Origin: Gracilaria domingensis
Taxonomy: Eukaryota > Rhodophyta > Florideophyceae > Gracilariales > Gracilariaceae
Direction of reading: 5' to 3'
DNA: 64,000 nt
Assembly (NCBI GenBank): GCA_022539475.1
Contig: VCMS01000025.1
Coordinates: 271,267-335,266 of the forward strand
Position numbers and translations under genes: made by a program. Positions 9,532-19,984 of this stretch are shown here, one piece after another. Position 1 is the stretch's first letter. Each line of letters opens with the position of its first letter. Below the pieces are notes generated by a model. It was not told the DNA's origin. It worked only from the letters and a program-made list of their open reading frames with translations, and ran no database searches.

Positions 9532-10290
9532 ATGGTTAGTTATGTCGTCAGTCGTGGTGCTATGAATGCCACGTCCACCGGTATTGCCACTGTCTCTGCG
9601 CCGGCTTTGCCGGCTTTGCCGCAGTTTCCGTCCAAGGTGCAGCTTCCTGAACGAATTCAGTCGTTCGTGAGACCGTTCACTCAGTCGTTTGGAGTGGTAT
9701 TTTTGTCCGAGTTTGGTGATAAGAGTATGTTTGCCACTGCTCTTATGGGCATGAAACATGGTCCATTTTTTGTTTTCCTGGGAGCGTTTGCTGCTTTGAC
9801 TGTCATGACCTTCATTGCATGCTTCTTGGGGCAGTTGATGCAGTACTTATCATCCACCGTTACACATTATTCTTCCATCGCATTGTTTGCTTTCTTCGGA
9901 TTGCAAATGATCCTACAAGCCAGAAATTTGAGTGATACTCCCGGCACGGGCGGAGGCGAACGCGCGGACGCTGAAGAATTGGTTGCACAGACGACGGTAG
10001 CCAAGTTGCAAAGTCCATTGTCTGTTCTGGCCAAGGCAAGCTCGCTCATATTTGTGGCGGAGTGGTGTGATCGATCCATGATTACTACAATGGCACTGGC
10101 AGTCGGCGGAAATGTCGTGGTGGCTATTGGCGGTGCTACATTGGCAAACGTGGTGTTCACGGGAATGGGGGTTTGTGCGGCTATGTTGGTGGCAAGTGCC
10201 ATCTCCGAGAGAATGGCTGCACTTGTCGCGGGCATGTTGTTCGAGTTCTTTGCCGTGTTTACGTATTTGGATGGGCCAGAAGGCCAATAA
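9532..10290 (+). CDS. GDT1/TMEM165 (UPF0016) cation transporter
   Basis: A 252-residue membrane protein. The start was taken at the ATG at 9532, in good context (ACCATGG); the frame extends upstream only from a GTG. Two repeated halves of about three helices each carry the family's E-x-G-D-(K/R)-S/T signatures: SEFGDKS (about residues 58-65) and AEWCDRS (about 176-182). In the second, Cys replaces the usual Gly. A central polar loop (about 135-165) separates the halves. The family comprises Ca2+/Mn2+:H+ antiporters of the Golgi (yeast GDT1, human TMEM165) and chloroplast (plant PAM71/CMT1). The N-terminal 50 residues are hydrophobic then Ala/Pro-rich, so targeting to Golgi or plastid cannot be decided. 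Confidence 0.88.
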   Translation: MVSYVVSRGAMNATSTGIATVSAPALPALPQFPSKVQLPERIQSFVRPFTQSFGVVFLSEFGDKSMFATALMGMKHGPFFVFLGAFAALTVMTFIACFLGQLMQYLSSTVTHYSSIALFAFFGLQMILQARNLSDTPGTGGGERADAEELVAQTTVAKLQSPLSVLAKASSLIFVAEWCDRSMITTMALAVGGNVVVAIGGATLANVVFTGMGVCAAMLVASAISERMAALVAGMLFEFFAVFTYLDGPEGQ

Positions 10291-12104
10291 CATAATGCGC
10301 TCTTTACCCGTTAGTACAATGACATCGTAAGGTGTGCTGCTATCCGATGGTTAGAACGGAGGCGGCAGGAAGGCGCCAAATGGTTACGGCAGCGAGTATT
10401 TGATTTGCTGCTGCTGTTAGAGTGGCTACGGGTTGTGGGCTGAGTAGGCTGACACTTTCGGGATTTATGACGACAATAAGCATTCTCCGATGGCTTCCTA
10501 TCTACTCTCTCGTGAGAAGGCGCTTCAAAAAGACAAAAAGAGTAACCAAAATCAGCAGATAGCGATAGAGAGGAAGAGTGAGCGTATGAGGCGAAAGCGA
10601 GGCGAGGAACGTTTTCGAAGCGGTTGTACCTCAACTGTTCGGCTAGTGGAACACACGAAATTGTGGAATTCGTATATGGTTTGGGGAGTATTTAAGAACT
10701 AGGAGAGAGTAAGGAGGATTTGATGCTAACAGGACGCACACACGCGTTGTAGCATCGGACAGTCGGGAGCAGCCATTAAATTACGGAGTGGTGTTTATGT
10801 GAATGTGATCTTCCATCAGCTCGGGCCTCGAAGAGGAGAAGAATACCGGGTGCAGTTACGTGTGAGCTTGAAACAGAAGCCATTCGGGAGGAAGCTTTGG
10901 TTGTACGAAAGCGGGTTCAGAGGGTATGACCCGGCCCGGTTCCGGATGCAAAAGCTGGTGCTCGCCAAAACGAGGGACGAAATTGGGCTCGATCTGAGGT
11001 GGGTGCATGCTGCATCAGCACTAGAGACTATAAGAGTGACGATCGCTACACATGCCTTTTCCGACAGCAAAGTACGAACCACAATGTACCAAGAACTGCC
11101 TGAGGGAGACTACATATCTTTCTAATTGTAGTGCAATAGAAAGAGTTAATGCTGGCGTTGGATTGTGATGCGGTGAATACCATTCGAGATAAAGGGATAC
11201 GTAGGCAAGATTGAAGAGGTTTTATTTCTGAGTTTCAGGCTATGCAACACGAGAACTTATGCTATGAGCTATTTAGATAAAGACATATGTTCATTCGTTT
11301 TGTTCAAGTTAGACCTGATCTCATTCTTCGAGTTTTGCAGCGAGTGATCTTTCTCACATTGGTTCATGAACTTCGTTTTCTCTCCAGCGTTGTCGTTTCT
11401 AGAGTACAACATTTAGATTGTTAGTTTAGCATGGTAAAGAAGAACTTGAGACCACATTCATTGAAAACTTACTGTGAAACATGCAGACACCCGCCTTCCA
11501 AATGACACTTTGTTGACAAGATCTTGTTCTGACATTTGCACCTGTGATTAGTAACGAATCCAGGTGTGTACAAGGGACTGTTGGCTGGAACGAGCGGGTT
11601 CGTGGTAGATAAAAGTCTTGTTCTGGATTCAATATGATTTGACTGGTGCTGTTGCTCGTCTGAGGTAGTTATATTTTGCATGGTGAGGATGCAATATTGC
11701 GAAAACGATCAAGAGCTTGGAGAAGATGGATGAAGACAAAAGGATGTGAAAGATGGGAATGAGTTCCACGATTGTATAGCGTGCTAGAGCTGAAGCTAGT
11801 TCAAAACTACACAGTTCAAACTTTCATCTACAGTGTATATGTGTTTCAAGTTGTGTCAAGCAAACAGTTTGCAACAGTGTTGTTTAACTTTCATAACGTT
11901 GTCTTGCTATTGGTGAAGCAAGTGACGTAACGAAAGGTAGAGTTACTCTGTATATGCATGACTTCGGAAAGACTGTGACAAGTTTTTAATCTTTTCTCAA
12001 ATAGAAGAACATTGTGACAGACGAATGTAACAGACAAAGTTTTTGTCTTCAAGGGTGTCACGAGGGGGGTTGATGAGAAAATTTTTTCAAGTTGTGCAAC
12101 ACTG
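10291..12104. other. Intergenic region, one doubtful ORF
   Basis: About 1.8 kb lies between the GDT1 gene and the left end of the MULE. Apart from the doubtful ORF at 10799-11125 nothing coding is recognisable. AT-rich, with no clear repeats. Confidence 0.4.
10799..11125 (+). CDS. Hypothetical protein or 3' exon
   Basis: An open stretch of about 108 codons ends at TAA 11125. It has protein-like composition (charged/hydrophobic alternation, basic N-terminal half). It begins at GTG and is open back to a stop near 10729 without any ATG. If real it would be the last exon of a spliced gene; an acceptor-like TTGTAG precedes it at about 10748. I do not recognise the family. Confidence 0.2.
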   Translation: MNVIFHQLGPRRGEEYRVQLRVSLKQKPFGRKLWLYESGFRGYDPARFRMQKLVLAKTRDEIGLDLRWVHAASALETIRVTIATHAFSDSKVRTTMYQELPEGDYISF

Positions 12105-12370
12105 GTGAGGAACGTACAAAAAGTGCCACAGAACCTCTCAATCTATGTAACAAATTACCGTAGATCCTCACCTGACAGAGTAACGCCTTCAAAGCCTCCC
12201 AGCGCCCTCCACTGCCTCGTAGCATCGCCAAGTGTCTGGTTCCTCTGATTCTCTTGCCTACATTGGTACTACAAGTCCGCGACCACTCGATGCGTGACAA
12301 ACCACTCACCCGCAACAGGGGCCACCACCGGCGCCGTGGGCGCCGCTGGCGGCATCTGCTCCTCGTGAGT
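12105..12370 (+). repeat. MULE left terminal inverted repeat
   Basis: Begins GTGAGGAACGTAC and matches the reverse complement of 17778-18042 over its whole length with scattered substitutions. The inner end contains a GC-rich imperfect hairpin (GCCACC...GGCGCC). Confidence 0.88.
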
Positions 12371-12471
12371 CACAACTTCTCTTGTTTGAAAAGTCCGCGC
12401 ATTTTCAACGCTTATCATTAGAAGTAGTCTTTCATTCTATCGAGAACAGGACCCTGTCCAGAAACCAAACT

Positions 12472-12717
12472 TCAATTTACGTGCTCAAAACCCACCAAGC
12501 CCCCGGCCAGCACGAAGCGCCCGCCGAGCACGTCCGACAGGTTGCCGTCTGCAATCTGCGTGCTCATGTATCCGAGTTTGAACATCGCCTGCACTGGCAT
12601 CGTGGTGCCCTGTGTCCAGCAATATTGCTCCGAAATGGAGATTGTGGCCACCGACAGCAGATTGTTGCCGTTCATGTTGCAGATCATAAATGATAAGAAG
12701 CAGTGAATCATCGTCAA
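12472..12717 (-). pseudogene. Captured exon of an SLC17/PHT4 (ANTR)-type anion transporter
   Basis: A minus-strand open stretch of about 80 codons inside the MULE, not related to transposon proteins. It aligns by eye to the first two membrane segments of plant PHT4/ANTR (SLC17-type) transporters: the CNMDRVNMSI-like segment (here CNMNGNNLLSV), then Trp, the GYxxTQI motif (GYMSTQIADG) and the Asp-(x)4-GG loop (SDVLGGRFVL). The stretch ends at a GTAAAT that could be an intron donor, so it looks like one host exon with a flanking intron piece. Several family-typical residues have drifted. It is most simply a Pack-MULE-style gene-fragment capture. Confidence 0.6.
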
Positions 12718-12886
12718 TTACGTCTCCATGGCTTGTAGGCTTTCGCGCCGCGCAGACCCCGTGTAGAGCACATTTTTGCTAGAGTGGGTTTCTTAATTCG
12801 ACAAACAAGAAGTTCGTACGGTTCATCTTTTACCTTAACCACCGACAGACAAATGCAAATCGAATCTAACATTATCTACCCTGTGG

Positions 12887-15580
12887 TCATTTTGCGCGCT
12901 TATAGTGGTTTTCTCCATGATCTATTGTTTGTAATGCACGTTGGATTGCCTGTCCTGGGGTTTGAATTTGAGAGGCTTGAACAGTAGCAAGAAGTGTTGC
13001 GGCTTGCTGATCGGCCGGTCGCTGGACGGGATCGGTACTAGCGATCTTTTGCTTCTTTGCAGGCCCTTTTCGTTCGAGACAAGAACGTTTTCGCTTTTTG
13101 CAAGCTTTGCCGAGACCGGCATTAGGGTTATTGATAACCGGGTGTTTCTGCCGCTCGCTAGTGGCTGTGTTTGGGATTGTGAGCGCTGGCGACCGAGACG
13201 TCACTGGAAGATGTGTTGTCTGTCCGTTTGTATACCGCCCTGAATTAAGTTGTTCTAAAGCATTGCGAAGATATTGCTTGAGGCTTTCAACGGCCACTTC
13301 ACCGTACGTCTGCGCCACTCTGTGCATTTGATCACAGAGGGCTTTACAATCGGAGTAGCTTGCGTACTAGGATAATTCATTCCCACTTTGAATTCTTCTA
13401 CCTGATTCCTTTTGAGCAGAACGCACCGGAGTCGCATTGCAGCCTGCAGATGCGCTTGCAGAGAGGTTATTCGGAGCTTTTGTTTGCGTGTTCAGCCTTT
13501 GGTGGACCTCTTGATTGAGAAGATTCTGCCTTTCACTGGAATCAGTCCCCATGTTCGCTCTCAGCTGAAGTATTTCTATAACTGGCCACTTCAGAGGATC
13601 TCGACAGCAGTACCTGTGCCAAAGATCCTCTATTCAAAATCGCATTGAAACTGCGTTGCGCACCTGAGGCCATCGGTCTCATACGTCATTGTATGTGACG
13701 AACAGGTGCGTGATATGACAGCAAGGGATGCCAGTCGCAGTGGTATCGCGACATGTGCAACCACCAACAATAGAGCTTGTATTCAAAGATGGCAGTTTTG
13801 CAAATAGATAGGTATTGTATGTCTCCGGGATTCGATTGGGTTCATTGTAGGATCTCCGAATCGTAAACACGGGAAATGGTTGCTCAGAGGATATGTCAAG
13901 ATCCTCCATATCTAGATGAAAGTTGAATGGGGCGTCTCGTGTCGGTAAGACGACTGCATCAACGACCTGAAAGTACGCTGAAAAACGAAAGCTTGACTGA
14001 AGGAACTTCTGTATACTATACGCCGTGTAGTTTTGGACGACGGGTGTGGAAGTTTCCATTGTCAATGGAAGTCCTGACAGGAGTAGCTTATTCCGGAGTG
14101 ATGTGTCAATCATTGATGCTTTCTGATCCTGCTCCTCTTGCTGGCGCTCAGTGATCTTTCTCATCGTCAACGGTACATCTGCGAGGGGTACGTCATTAGA
14201 TAGAACGTATTGGCGATATCGTGAATGTGACTATTCAGAATAGCCGCTTCCCTGGAAGAAAAAGCGTCGCGGGAGGCTAACGTCTTTGTTGCATCGGATG
14301 AGCATTTCGGGGTTCTCATGTTATAAGAATTTATACCACCGAGGTAAAGACGCATTAAAGCTTGTGAAGAATCGTTGTTCGATCGCAGAGCGCTGTTGTT
14401 GAAATTGCTCCATCTTAGTACTCTGCCTCAGGTTGTGCAATGCGTTGCTCATATCTTCTCTCCAGTCCGTCCTACCAATCTTCTTGCACCAGCGCTCCGT
14501 GTTTGTGTTCTGGTTCTTATTTATGTGCCAGTCATCTAAAGTAATAGACGACAGCGGAAACACCTGACGTAATGCCGCAATTAGTGCAGTGCACTGATCG
14601 ATGGCGAAGGAGCTAGGGGAGATCTGCACGCAATCCTTGAATCGCTCCAGGAACTAGACAAAACTTTCCATTGTCTCGTTCACAATATAACCCATGAAAT
14701 ATGTTCTTCAGTGTCCCGCGTTTTCTCTCCCATTTAACGAAATCAATGGGATATTGAAGCGATTCGCCACGGATTTGCAGTCAACTGACACACCTGGGAC
14801 CATTCCGAAACGCTCATAATCCCTTCCCCACTTTTCCAAGCTTCATGTAACAAACTGCAACTCATTATTACCTCCTGTATCACAATAAACCTTGTTCCCT
14901 CGGTTCTGAGACTGAAGTAATAACAAATTCTGATACAATCGTGAGCATTCGTGTTGTTTTGGGTACCGCGTGTTGGATATATACTTTAGACGTTTCCTAA
15001 ACAGGGTCTTGTCAATTTTCACATGAAATTTATCCTCGACTATGGCCAGTACAGTATTGTACCGAAGATGAAGACTGTGTCATAAGTGGAGCGCTTCGCG
15101 TCTCATCTGGGGTGACATCAGGGATCGAAACTGGGAGATCCGAGGAGCATGATTGTGAGAAGCCTTGGAAAAGTTCGGCGATAGAGTAAACTTGTTGTTC
15201 TCCGATGTAGACACCCTGACGCGGCGTAACGTAAACATATACGGACATTTGTATTGCTCATTATGTAGTAAGGAGCACTGCAGGTATCCGCGAATTAAAA
15301 CCTTCTTCCCCTCGTGCTCGGTATATTTCGAATCGCGAATGTAAAGTTTGTAGCCGAAGTTATCCACAATTTCCTGTAGATGCTGGAGAACCTCATACGA
15401 GCCGACAGCATCCATTTGGTCTAAGTATGCTGCAAACATTCTACGTACCAATTCTTCATCATCAGCGCAGTTCTCCAGCAATGTGCTTTCCTCTGATCCT
15501 CCATCTTCACTTGTGCTATTAGTTTCCTTCAGTGCCAATGATGCACGAGGCGGACTGTTTTCCGGAACTGCAGTGGACAT
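12887..15580 (-). pseudogene. MULE transposase, frameshifted
   Basis: Reading from 15580 downward, homologous segments lie in changing frames. First is an N-terminal FAR1-like zinc-binding region (15580-15080). An RNase-H-fold part around 14.8 kb holds the first catalytic Asp, in a VDCKS-to-NIPL context. Next is the second Asp block with the VFP-to-Trp-His pattern (14629-14321; DDWHINKN). A SWIM zinc finger CTC...C-C-H follows at about 13.7-13.8 kb. A basic tail with nuclear-localisation-like runs (KKRKR, KKQK; 13327-12887) comes last. At least three frame changes and a TGA interrupt it. Small introns could account for some but not all. Domain order is that of plant MURA-type transposases. 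Confidence 0.7.
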
Positions 15581-15629
15581 TGGCTTCAGAAATTAAATGG
15601 TTAGAACAGCGATCAGTCTCCTTATACGT

Positions 15630-17598
15630 TTAGAAAGCACTTACGGATTTTGGTTTCGCACTGTTTTTCGTCTTCTCAACAGCCGTCATCTCAATGACTG
15701 AGCTGTCATCTGATAGATCAACTGCTATAACAGAATTTAGAGCGCTGCGTTCTACTGATCCACAACGTTTCTCGTTGTCATCGATAGCAATTATCTCCAA
15801 TTCTCGTCTAGGACCACAACTGTTCTTCGACCGCATATATTCCCCATCATCTCCCAATGCTCTGGATAGCCAGCCATAGCGGTTGGGTGGGAGAGGAGGC
15901 AACTGTCCCTCCATAAAATCGTCGTCATCTGAAGGGGTGGTCTTCTTCAACTCAGGCGGTATGAAATGGACGAACGGCACTTGAAAACCTGTTGGACAAC
16001 TGTTCTTAACCGCATTCTTCACGGACTTTCTGCGTTTGTCCTTACTACCCCGCTCATTGGGATATAGTCGCATATGATTATGCGAACCAGACCTTGTGAC
16101 TGTCCATCCACTACCGTCACTTCGAGCCTTTGCCAAAAACGATGCTTTACAGCCAGTGCCTGGGGGCTTCTTCTTGTACTTAAGGCACCTCAGTCTTGCG
16201 TTGAGCCGATACCCCTTTGACGCTCTCACCGTCTTACAGAATTGCACTCCGTATGCATAGCCTTCATCCTCACAGAGACTGTAGACATAGCCAGGCAAGT
16301 CGTGGACATGTTTCTCTTCCTCCTGTGTCTCAAGAGAATATTTTGGAGCCCCCTTTTCTGTTCCCCCAGCTTGTGCTTTCCTCACCACAGCGCTACGCTT
16401 TTCCATCTCATGAATTTCTTCTGCACGAGACCTTTCTTCTGATCTCTTCTTTGCAGTCATGGTTATACTACTCAGTTTACTGTTCCCTTTATGCCTCGAG
16501 GCATAAGTTCGCTCTCGACGGCCAATGTGCTCCCCGTCTATAATAAATTCATCAGCCACAGTCATTCTGTGACAGACGCCAATAACCATTGATATCCTAG
16601 CCTCCGCACATGCCCATCTGTAACGTTCGGTGAGATCAGCCGCATGTCCGGGGGCAAAAGTAGCCTCAGGAATTAATCCTCTAGTACGCGCGAAATGGGA
16701 CATCATCCAAAGAACGTATGCCCCACAACTGAACGAATCGGTCTGTTTTCTGTAGCCCAGCACGTCCAGCATATAGTTATCTGTCGGATAACTTCATGTA
16801 ATTGCTTTTTGCATAGCACACTCTATTATGGCCGAAACTAAACAAATACAGCCGGATGGACACTCCCATTGTAAACTATCCCCCCAGCACAATCTCCATT
16901 CCTGGTCAGTAACTCGTTCCGCGAAGATAGCACCCCAGTGAACATTTCGAACGTTAATAGGAACGATGATCTTGCACACTTTTCCTGGACTGAGGTACAA
17001 CTTTTCCATAAACTGGGATTTAAATCTGTCTACAATTATCAGCTGCTCCGCAGGAAGTAATGACTCGAACGTAGCTGCGTTGTGTCCCATTCGTACTCCA
17101 GAATCGACAGAGACAAATACGACACCATTCATGGGCTCCAGTTCCTACATTCCAGCTTTGATGAGAGTGTTACAAAACCAGCTTCTTTTCTGGCAAGAAC
17201 TGATAAGACTGGGGCCCGTTACTCCTTTCGAGTCAATAGCATTACGGTAAACCATGATAAGGTGGTACCACAACTTTCGTAATTCATTGAACCCCTTATT
17301 TGTTGCTCTATTGAATGCGATACTGGTATTCAATTGCAGCCTCTTCAAAAAAGCATCGAAATATACTTTCTATACATATAATTTCAGAAGGCTTCAGTTT
17401 GCAATCTGGATTGTTTTCGCTGTCTGGGTCGCCAGGTTTCTTCACAGGACGAAACATTTCGTCCATTCTATCACCAGAGTCCTCATTTCGGGGATCAATG
17501 AATCCGAAGGCTGCGTGATCCAGAGGATCATCGGGGGGGTATCTGACGGAGAGGTCATTTGACTTTCGAAACGACAGCATTAAAAACGACAGTGCCAC
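15630..17598 (-). pseudogene. Ulp1-like (C48) cysteine protease with FAR1-type zinc domain, transposon-borne
   Basis: The protease core runs 17348-16700 on the minus strand. It has the catalytic His in a NVRNVHWGAIF motif, the Asp in WGDSL, and the Gln and nucleophilic Cys in QTDSFSCGAYV, so the triad is intact. After it (16772-15630) come a Lys/Arg/Glu-rich linker, a FAR1/WRKY-GCM1-like zinc domain ending in SGSHNHMR, and a C-terminus with two SUMO-interaction-like acidic-hydrophobic tracts. Two in-frame stops interrupt the core without changing frame: TAG at 17145-17147 and TGA at 16794-16796, the latter just upstream of the Cys motif. Another frame change lies near 17.3 kb. Ulp1 enzymes cleave SUMO; the role in MULEs is unknown. 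Confidence 0.7.
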
Positions 17599-17777
17599 TG
17601 CAATCTATAAAGCAGTTTGAAAGATCTTCCGTAAATCAATCGCGATAGACTGTGATTCGTTTTGCAATGACGCTGTCGAGAGCGATGGCCAAGACAAAAC
17701 CTCGAAATGTACAGTAGCAGAAATAATGACGGTCTGCGCTTTGTACGAGGCTCCACAAGGCGCTACTGAGCCCACTC

Positions 17778-18042
17778 ACTCACGAGCAGCAGGTGCCACC
17801 AGTGGCGCCTACGGCGCCGCTGGTGGCACCTGTTGCGGGTGAGTGGTTTGTCACGCATCGAGTGGTGGCGGACTTGTAGTACCAATGTAGGCAAGAGAAT
17901 CAGAGGAACCAGACACTTGCGGTGCTACGAGGCTGTGGAGGACGCTGGGAGGCTTTGAAGGCGTTACTCTGTCAGGTGAGGATCTACGGTAATTTGTTAC
18001 ATAGATTGAGAGGTTCTGTGGCACTTTTTGTACGTTCCTCAC
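17778..18042 (-). repeat. MULE right terminal inverted repeat
   Basis: Reverse-complement partner of 12105-12370. The outer end is GTACGTTCCTCAC. The inner part holds a better-conserved palindromic core (CCACCAGTGGCGCC then GGCGCCGCTGGTGG) than the left copy. Confidence 0.88.
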
Positions 18043-18794
18043 AGTGCGTAGTATTTCCTAAGGCGCGTCGCGACTGTCTCCGCGGTCTCTGATTGTGCTC
18101 ACGGCACCGGGATGATCCAAAAGCCCCATGCCTCTACGGTGAGGAATTTTCCTCACCGATTTTTCAGCGTGAGGCCGGGTGAATTATGGCAATTGAAGGA
18201 ACGAGAATGTATTTTTTATCAGCAATTACGGAAAGTGGACGACGGCGAAATAACTTAGAGGGATCTCTCTGTCTTCCTCACACTCCTTGCCTGGGCGTGC
18301 CGCCGTCGTCTGCACACTTGCTTCTTCAGCAAGCGTCTCTTCGCTTCACACGCCCACAAAGACTGTCATATCGTTCCTCACATCTCGGCTCAAAAGAACA
18401 CAGTCTACTTCGTTTGAGCAATATTGCTTGTACCCGCGCTGTACCTTCTGCGTGTTGATCAGCGCCTCACAACGTTCAAACACTTTGAGCACATCTCCTT
18501 GCAATACCAGACTGCATTGACCTCTCCTTTGTTAAGCCCGCCCCACACTGTGTGCCACATCTAGCGGCTCATAATTCTCACCAAACACATTCTTTCTGTG
18601 CTCAAACGCCTTCTGGCGTTCATCGGCAAAACATCAGTGCCCTGCTGTACGCATTTGTCTCCCACCAAGCCATACCACGCAAAACTTGCAGCGTCCTTTC
18701 CGGAAATCTCTGCCAAACAATAGCGCAATCGTCAGTAGACATAGTCTGTCTCGAACAAAACGTATTCTTTCATTGCTCTTAGATTTTTCTGAAC
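18043..18794. other. Junction between MULE and DIRS element
   Basis: No gene was found. Contains a 22-bp palindrome at 18137-18158 (CGGTGAGGAA, TT, TTCCTCACCG). Its GTGAGGAA core repeats the MULE end motif. The remainder is probably the left end and leader of the DIRS element; its inverted terminal repeat could not be paired by eye. Confidence 0.4.
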
Positions 18795-19968
18795 ATGACA
18801 GAGACGAACAACATTACTATCGACAACATTGTGTCACAGCCATTTGCTTCTCTTTCAAATCTCTGAGACGCAGAGTTGCAAGCTCTTATTGACGCCGCGC
18901 CATCATCATCAAAAGCGAACGTTACGAGTACCACGACTCAAAGTGGAAAGCTTGTCGCAGTATTGACAATCCAAAGCTTCCTGCAAAATTAACGTAACCA
19001 AAGTTCAGAACAGGAGCAAGCTATGCAAAAGCTGCTGCAGTCGTCAGTTGAAAAACTACAAGAACTCTCCGAATGAGATCCAGCCGCTCTTCTGGGCCTT
19101 ATGGAAAAATGTAAGCAGTACGACCCAACGCTCCGTTCGTTCAATCCAGAGGCCTCTGCAAAAGATCTTCTTCTTCGAGGGCTTCATTGGAAGATCTACG
19201 CTCCACAACATCAGCCTCAAACCCCTGTCAATTCCACTCCTGTAAGAGGCACACCTTCTCCTCATATGAATCCATCCCAAAGCAAGCTTCCCCCTCTAGA
19301 AGCTTTCTTTGAAAACCCAAATCTACAACCAGGCCAACCACGCAAGAAGCAAAGGCGCACCATTGGAGGCATCCCAATCGTTGACGGAGCTGGAAAAAAC
19401 ACAGCAAACCGCCCCGTAGGCCTTGGTGAATATCGGGGAAAAGCATTTTCCCTCCAAAATCTTACAGTAACAGAGATATTGGGCGGGGCAGATTCTCCAA
19501 GCTCTACTAAGAAGAGGAATAAACCTCGAACTCGCAGTAGCCAACATCGAATGGACGCGTGGAGCAAACAACGAAGTCATGGCTTCGGAAGCAGAATCCT
19601 TCACATTCGGAAGAATTCTCCACCTCTCACTGCTCCAATTCAACTCCATGCAGGAGGCTCTGGAAACTTGCACATGGATGGAAGTAGCACTGCGCAGATT
19701 GTACGCCCTCATATTCGTATAATCATCCATACGAAACAGAAGCGCCACTCGCGCTCAAGCCTGGGGAGTTGCCGTCCCCATTCTGGAAGCTTATCCGTCT
19801 ACCAACGCACTCCTGCCGGAAATTGAAAGCCGCCTAAACCGTCAGTTTGCAACGGAGGTGAAAACCATAAACGCTTTCAAGTCTTCCAAAAACAGAGGCC
19901 CGAACCATCGATCGCAAAACCAAAGAGGCACAGGCGCGAGCCAAAAAGGTGAGGGAAACAACGCCTGA
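18795..19968 (+). pseudogene. DIRS gag-like protein, interrupted
   Basis: Starts at an ATG in good context (AACATGACAG) with a polar N-terminus. The frame shifts near 18865 and meets a TGA at about 19075. It then runs as a Pro/Gln-rich open stretch (from 19101) and changes frame again near 19.5 kb into a helical region ending in an Asn/Arg/Gly-rich basic tail at 19968. There are no zinc knuckles. Assignment as gag rests on position upstream of RT and on composition. Confidence 0.45.
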
Positions 19969-19984
19969 TCGAACCCAAACATTG

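Larger units (their letters stand above)
12105..18042. mobile_element. Mutator-like element (MULE) with long terminal inverted repeats
   Basis: A 5.9-kb element bounded by inverted repeats of about 265 bp (12105-12370 and 17778-18042). It contains, both on the minus strand, a MULE transposase gene with a SWIM zinc finger and a Ulp1-type protease gene, plus a captured transporter exon. Several frameshifts and in-frame stops show that this copy is dead. No clear 9-bp target duplication flanks the ends; both outer edges share a CACTG-like pentamer next to the repeat. MULEs carrying Ulp1-like genes are known in plants (Kaonashi type), and this resembles that arrangement. Confidence 0.8.
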
